The translations under genes were made by a program, and so were the position numbers. The notes beneath the pieces are model-generated. The model saw nothing but the letters and a program-made list of their open reading frames with translations. It did no database searches and was not told the DNA's origin. Of a stretch of DNA of 17,829 nt, positions 15,139-17,829 are shown piece by piece. The DNA is from JAMLIN01 sp041676645 (GTDB lineage: Bacteria; Pseudomonadota; Gammaproteobacteria; Burkholderiales; Burkholderiaceae_E), in NCBI GenBank assembly GCA_041676645.1, contig JBAYRO010000061.1, positions 1-17,829 of the forward strand, written 5' to 3'. The stretch's first letter is position 1. Each line of letters opens with the position of its first letter.

Positions 15139-16005
15139 TCAGGCCGTCTTGCGCTGCTTGACGGCGTCTTCCAGCTCGCTGAAGCTCGGCCTCTCGGTCG
15201 AGAACAGCACCTTGCGCCCGAACTCCACCGCGATGGCCGGGGCGTAGCCCTGCATGCTGGCGAGCAGGGTGGTCTTCACGCAGACCAGTTCCTTGGTCGC
15301 CTCCTCGCCCTTCTGCTCGAGCAGGCCGCCGAGCGGGCTGACGAATCCGTAGGACAGCAGGATCCCGAGGAAGGTGCCGACCAGAGCGCCGGCGATCATC
15401 TGCCCGAGGACCGCCGGCGGCTGGTTGACCGAGGCCATGGTCTTCACCACCCCGAGCACCGCGGCGACGATGCCGAAGGCGGGCAGGCCGTCACCGACCT
15501 TCTGGATCGCGCCGGCGGGGGCATGCTGCTCCTGGTGATGGGTCTCGATCTCGCTGTCCATCAGGCTTTCGATCTCGTGGGCATTGAGGTTGCCCGAGAC
15601 CATCATGCGCAGGTAATCGGTGATGAACTCGACCAGGTGGTGGTCCGCCTGGATCTCGGGATAGTTGGCGAACAGCGCGCTTTCCTGCGGCTCGTCGACA
15701 TCCTGCTCGATCGACATCAGGCCCTCCTTGCGGGCCTTCTGGAGGATGTCGTAGAGCAGCGCGAGCAGGGACATGTAGCGCGCCTTGGTGTAGCGCGAAC
15801 CCTTGAACAAGGTCGGGATGGCAGCAAACGTCGCCTTGAGGACCTTCTGGTTGTTGCCGACGAGGAAGGCGCCGAAAGCGGCGCCGCCGATGATCAGCAT
15901 CTCGATCGGGGCGGCCACCGCCAGGACCCCGAAGTGGCCGCCGGCGATTGCATAGCCCCCGAAGACGGCGAGGATCACGACGATGTAACCAATGATGACG
16001 AACAT
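15139..16005 (-). CDS. motA: Flagellar motor stator protein MotA
   Basis: MotA is the inner-membrane stator subunit that turns proton flow into torque against FliG. The 288 residues include four hydrophobic segments (about 2-22, 30-50, 172-192, 200-220) and a large cytoplasmic loop. Functional residues correspond to E. coli: Arg92 and Glu100 in KARKEGLMSIE (cf. Arg90/Glu98), Pro175 in GLPAFGIVAAVLGVV and Pro224 in YGFVSPLGGLLEQ (cf. Pro173/Pro222). The ribosome binding site is poor (GGGGCC). It is the first gene of motA-motB-cheY-cheZ, with a candidate FliA promoter 36 bases upstream. Confidence 0.98.
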   Translation of the reverse strand: MFVIIGYIVVILAVFGGYAIAGGHFGVLAVAAPIEMLIIGGAAFGAFLVGNNQKVLKATFAAIPTLFKGSRYTKARYMSLLALLYDILQKARKEGLMSIEQDVDEPQESALFANYPEIQADHHLVEFITDYLRMMVSGNLNAHEIESLMDSEIETHHQEQHAPAGAIQKVGDGLPAFGIVAAVLGVVKTMASVNQPPAVLGQMIAGALVGTFLGILLSYGFVSPLGGLLEQKGEEATKELVCVKTTLLASMQGYAPAIAVEFGRKVLFSTERPSFSELEDAVKQRKTA

Positions 16006-16040
16006 GAGGCCCCGAACACGGTCTGGCTAGTACCTACCCT

Positions 16041-16067
16041 ATTTCGGCTGCCGACCGCTCGCCTTGA
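16041..16067 (-). promoter_or_regulatory. Candidate sigma28 promoter of motAB-cheYZ
   Basis: On the minus strand TCAAGGCG (16067-16060), an 11-base spacer, then GCCGAAAT (16048-16041), 36 bases before motA. The TCAAG/GCCGA cores and exact spacing fit FliA; the outer positions are weaker. A 9-base inverted repeat CGACCGCTC/GAGCGGTCG (16052-16060 and 16080-16088) overlaps the upstream part and could be an operator. Confidence 0.6.
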
Positions 16068-16167
16068 GGGAAGCCGGCTGAGCGGTCGCTTGCTACCGCC
16101 TACCCGGAAATGGGTGGGTGCTTGTCAGCGGGGCAATGATCGTCGGGAGACACCGCTCCCCAGACGA

Positions 16168-16196
16168 CGAAAAGCGGGGCCATGCCCCGCTTTTCG
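16168..16196 (-). terminator. Terminator after flhDC
   Basis: Perfect 13-base arms, CGAAAAGCGGGGC (16168-16180) and GCCCCGCTTTTCG (16184-16196), enclose a CAT loop 21 bases beyond the flhC stop. The stem contains A4 and T4 tracts on both strands, so it may be bidirectional. It separates flhDC from motAB-cheYZ. Confidence 0.85.
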
Positions 16197-16217
16197 ACCG
16201 TGTCTCGCCCCTGCCCC

Positions 16218-16751
16218 CTAGTGGATGGCGCCGCGCCGCTTCGCCTTGCCGGCCCGCGCGGGCGGGCGGCACAGGCCGCAGACGAAATCCTGGTCGAGCT
16301 CGTAGGCGTGGTTCACGAAGCTGCCCTTGCAGCGGGTGCAGCGCGTGGTGCAAAGCATGCCGGCATCGACGAACTTCACCAGCCGCCAGGCCCGGGTCAC
16401 CGAAAGCATCGGCTCGATGCCCGCCTGCTCGGTCTCGGCGGTATAGAGCTCGTAGGCGCGGATGACCGCTTCGATGTCGTCGATGGCGCTGGTCTTGATC
16501 AGGTATTCGTACAGGTTGTAGAACAGCGATGCGTGGATGTTCGGCTGCCAGGCCATGAACCAGTCGGTCGAGAACGGCAGCTGGCCCTTGGACGGCGACC
16601 TCCCCGTCACTTCCTTGTAGAGCTTGAGCAGGCGCTCGTAGGGCAGGTCGGTTTCCGACTGCAGCACCTGGAGCCGGGCGCCGAGCTCGATCAGGGAGAT
16701 GGCCCGAAGGGTCTGGCGATTGTCCTTGAGAAGGCTGCGAGGGGATCTCAT
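16218..16751 (-). CDS. flhC: Flagellar master transcription activator subunit FlhC
   Basis: FlhC with FlhD forms the heterohexameric activator of class II flagellar promoters; FlhC supplies most DNA contacts. The 177-residue product matches the family in length. It has the N-terminal part IELGARLQVLQSETDLPYER, a central FSTDWFMAWQPNIHASLFYN, and the zinc-binding Cys pairs C138-x2-C141 and C158-x2-C161 (near CTRCKGSF and FVCGLC). The tail is basic. GAGGAG within the flhD 3' end precedes the start, and the ATG overlaps the flhD stop (ATGA), so the two are translationally coupled. A strong hairpin terminator follows. Confidence 0.97.
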   Translation of the reverse strand: MRSPRSLLKDNRQTLRAISLIELGARLQVLQSETDLPYERLLKLYKEVTGRSPSKGQLPFSTDWFMAWQPNIHASLFYNLYEYLIKTSAIDDIEAVIRAYELYTAETEQAGIEPMLSVTRAWRLVKFVDAGMLCTTRCTRCKGSFVNHAYELDQDFVCGLCRPPARAGKAKRRGAIH

Positions 16752-17086
16752 TCGACCGACTCCTCGTAGCGACCGGCCATCAGGATGCTGGCATGCAGTC
16801 GCTCGGCCGTCTTTTCCTGGCCGGGCTGGTCGGCGCGGGCATGCTCGGCGAGCAGGCCCCAGACCATCGCATCATCGACCCGCAGCCGGCACATCAGGGT
16901 ATTGCCGCCCGCCACCTTGAGCATCTGGCTCGGCTTGAGGCTGTCGATGAGGTCCGCGACCTCGTCGGTCACGCCGAGCCGGAACAGCGCGGTGGGACGA
17001 TCGGCACGGATCAGCTGCTGCGCGAGGATCAAATAGGACAGGTTGATCTCGGTAATTTCGTGGGCCAGTTTCGCTTCGACCGACAT
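16748..17086 (-). CDS. flhD: Flagellar master transcription activator subunit FlhD
   Basis: FlhD is the partner of FlhC in the master activator and mediates dimerisation and promoter specificity. The 112 residues begin with ITEINLSYLILAQQLIRADR, then TALFRLGVTDEVADLIDSLK and MLKVAGGNTLMCRLRVDD. These match the conserved FlhD core, including the Cys at 66 that corresponds to the disulphide-forming Cys65 of E. coli. The tail is slightly shorter than in enterics. GGGGA lies about eight bases before the ATG. It is the first gene of flhDC, divergent from fliC; the intergenic region carries palindromes and a weak FliA-like motif that may govern it. Confidence 0.96.
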   Translation of the reverse strand: MSVEAKLAHEITEINLSYLILAQQLIRADRPTALFRLGVTDEVADLIDSLKPSQMLKVAGGNTLMCRLRVDDAMVWGLLAEHARADQPGQEKTAERLHASILMAGRYEESVE

Positions 17087-17124
17087 ATTCTTTCCCCTGG
17101 GCTGTGGTGGACACGTGGGACGCA

Positions 17125-17151
17125 GTGTCGGCCGAGCCCCGTTCTTCTTGA
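17125..17151 (-). promoter_or_regulatory. Weak sigma28-like promoter motif before flhD
   Basis: On the minus strand TCAAGAAG (17151-17144), an 11-base spacer, then GCCGACAC (17132-17125), 38 bases before flhD. Six of eight -10 bases match GCCGATAA, but only TCAAG resembles the -35. The core elements and spacing are like the motA candidate. It could be chance in this GC-rich DNA. Confidence 0.33.
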
Positions 17152-17153
17152 AT

Positions 17154-17171
17154 CCGATTCCTTCCGATTCC
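17154..17171. repeat. CCGATTCC direct repeat upstream of flhD
   Basis: CCGATTCC occurs at 17154-17161 and again at 17164-17171, a 10-base period equal to about one helical turn. It lies next to the palindromes and directly upstream of the flhD promoter candidate, so a regulator site is possible. Confidence 0.4.
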
Positions 17172-17184
17172 CGGCTGGGCCGAA

Positions 17185-17211
17185 TTCCTACGCCTGTAGG
17201 AAGTCTTCCTA
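17185..17211. promoter_or_regulatory. Overlapping TTCCTA palindromes (probable operator)
   Basis: TTCCTAC (17185-17191), GCCT, GTAGGAA (17196-17202) is one perfect palindrome. TAGGAAG (17197-17203), T, CTTCCTA (17205-17211) is a second that shares the middle half-site. Three half-sites of the pattern (A/C)TTCCTA result. They lie about 100-125 bases upstream of flhD and 44 bases before the fliC -35. They resemble the inverted heptads bound by NarL/FixJ-type regulators such as BvgA; that link is inference. Confidence 0.5.
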
Positions 17212-17254
17212 TCCCCCGGCGAACCTCCCCACGACCGCCGTTCGGCTCCTCGAT

Positions 17255-17281
17255 TAAAGCCGCGCCGATGCCGACCGTTAA
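17255..17281 (+). promoter_or_regulatory. Sigma28 (FliA) promoter of fliC
   Basis: TAAAGCCG (17255-17262), an 11-base spacer, then ACCGTTAA (17274-17281), matching FliA consensus in the TAAAG core and CCG-TAA positions. It lies 131 bases before the flagellin start, implying a long leader RNA. Flagellin genes are standard FliA targets. Confidence 0.72.
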
Positions 17282-17412
17282 CCGCTGGCAACGGGAAGCA
17301 CCCGTCGCCCCGCGGCTCGAAGAGCAGCCTCACGGGCTCTCGGCAAGCCAGGGCATGGGGCCCCGGCGAAGCGGCTACAAGGCCGCAAGGGAATCAACTC
17401 AAGGAGTCTGGA

Positions 17413-17829
17413 ATGTCCCAAGTCATCAACACCAACCTGATGTCGCTGAACGCCCAGCGCAACCTGTCGGCGACCCAGAACTCGCTGGCGACCGCCGTGC
17501 AGCGCCTGTCCTCCGGCCTGCGCGTCAACAGCGCCAAGGACGACGCCGCCGGCCTGGCGATCGCCGAGCGCATGAACACCCAGATCCGCGGCATGAACGT
17601 TGCGATCCGCAATGCCAACGACGGCATCTCGCTGGCGCAGACGGCGGAAGGCGCGATCGGCCAGATCACCGAGATGGCCCAGCGCATGCGCGAACTCGCC
17701 GTCCAGTCGCGCAACGCCACCAACACCGACGACGACCGGACCAATCTCAATGCCGAGTACCAGCAGCTCGCCCAGGAGATCACCCGCACGATCGACAACA
17801 CAAGCTTCAACGGCCAGGCGGTCCTCACC
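17413..17829 (+). CDS. fliC: Flagellin FliC (3' end beyond window)
   Basis: FliC is the filament subunit, exported with chaperone help and polymerised at the tip. The 139 codons present cover the conserved N-terminal D0/D1 region: MSQVINTNLMSLNAQRNLSA, then LATAVQRLSSGLRVNSAKDD, AAGLAIAERMNTQIRGMNVA and RNANDGISLAQTAEGAIGQI. QRMRELAVQS corresponds to the conserved D1 patch recognised by TLR5 in enteric flagellins. The sequence ends inside D1 (NGQAVLT), and the variable centre and C-terminus lie outside. AAGGAG lies seven bases before the ATG. It diverges from flhDC, with a FliA-type promoter upstream. Confidence 0.97.
   Translation, partial: MSQVINTNLMSLNAQRNLSATQNSLATAVQRLSSGLRVNSAKDDAAGLAIAERMNTQIRGMNVAIRNANDGISLAQTAEGAIGQITEMAQRMRELAVQSRNATNTDDDRTNLNAEYQQLAQEITRTIDNTSFNGQAVLT

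Larger units (their letters stand above)
17087..17412. other. flhD-fliC divergent intergenic region
   Basis: These 326 bases lie between the divergent flhD and fliC and contain no gene I can support. They hold a possible FliA-like promoter toward flhD (17125-17151), a CCGATTCC direct repeat (17154-17171), overlapping TTCCTA palindromes (17185-17211), the fliC sigma28 promoter (17255-17281) and a 131-base fliC leader. The leader includes a GCGGC/GCCGC stem near its end. Confidence 0.8.

Noticed and set aside
14764..16221. 485-codon plus-strand open frame opposite motB and motA
   Set aside because: It is a shadow of motAB with biased His/Leu/Asp composition and no start signal of note.
1..17829. 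CRISPR array, tRNA/rRNA gene, insertion sequence or phage gene
   Set aside because: No regularly spaced repeats, no tRNA-like cloverleaf, no rRNA segment and no transposase or integrase motif was seen on either strand.

Overview
The window is a dense, GC-rich flagellar and chemotaxis locus. The gene set (flhDC together with flhF, cheZ and fliA) and the order fliC / flhDC-motAB-cheYZ-flhBAFG-fliA / flgNMA-flgBCDEF point to a betaproteobacterium, most likely Burkholderiales-like. This placement rests on gene content and order; no search was run.

Layout from left to right. Positions 1-3650 hold the rod and hook genes flgB-flgC-flgD-flgE-flgF on the minus strand, with flgF cut by the window edge. 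Diverging from flgB is flgA, then flgM-flgN, all on the plus strand (3783-5357). flgA and flgM each have a near-consensus sigma28 promoter. A soluble methyl-accepting chemoreceptor (5398-6759) and fliA (6926-7642) lie on the minus strand, separated by a compact set of palindromes. Upstream of fliA, and reading into it, is the export and placement operon flhB-flhA-flhF-flhG, whose genes overlap or nearly abut. Further right are cheZ, cheY, motB and motA, then flhC and flhD, which are closed by a perfect-stem terminator. A 326-base intergenic region separates flhD from the divergent flagellin gene fliC, which runs off the right edge.

Together the genes cover the hierarchy from master regulator (FlhDC) through export gate (FlhA/FlhB), rod and hook, sigma28/anti-sigma switch (FliA/FlgM), filament and stator (MotAB) to response regulator and phosphatase (CheY/CheZ). 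The chemotaxis kinase, coupling and adaptation genes (cheA, cheW, cheR, cheB, cheD) that commonly sit between motB and cheY in related bacteria are absent here.

The most notable points are: a FlhG homologue that keeps the N-terminal FlhF-activating motif but has no Walker A ATP-binding loop; overlapping TTCCTA palindromes upstream of flhDC; sigma28-like promoter motifs before flgA, flgM, motA, fliC and possibly flhD; a hairpin that could hide the flgM ribosome binding site; and a palindromic element between fliA and the chemoreceptor gene. No wholly new system was found; the locus is an ordinary flagellar cluster with unusual details.
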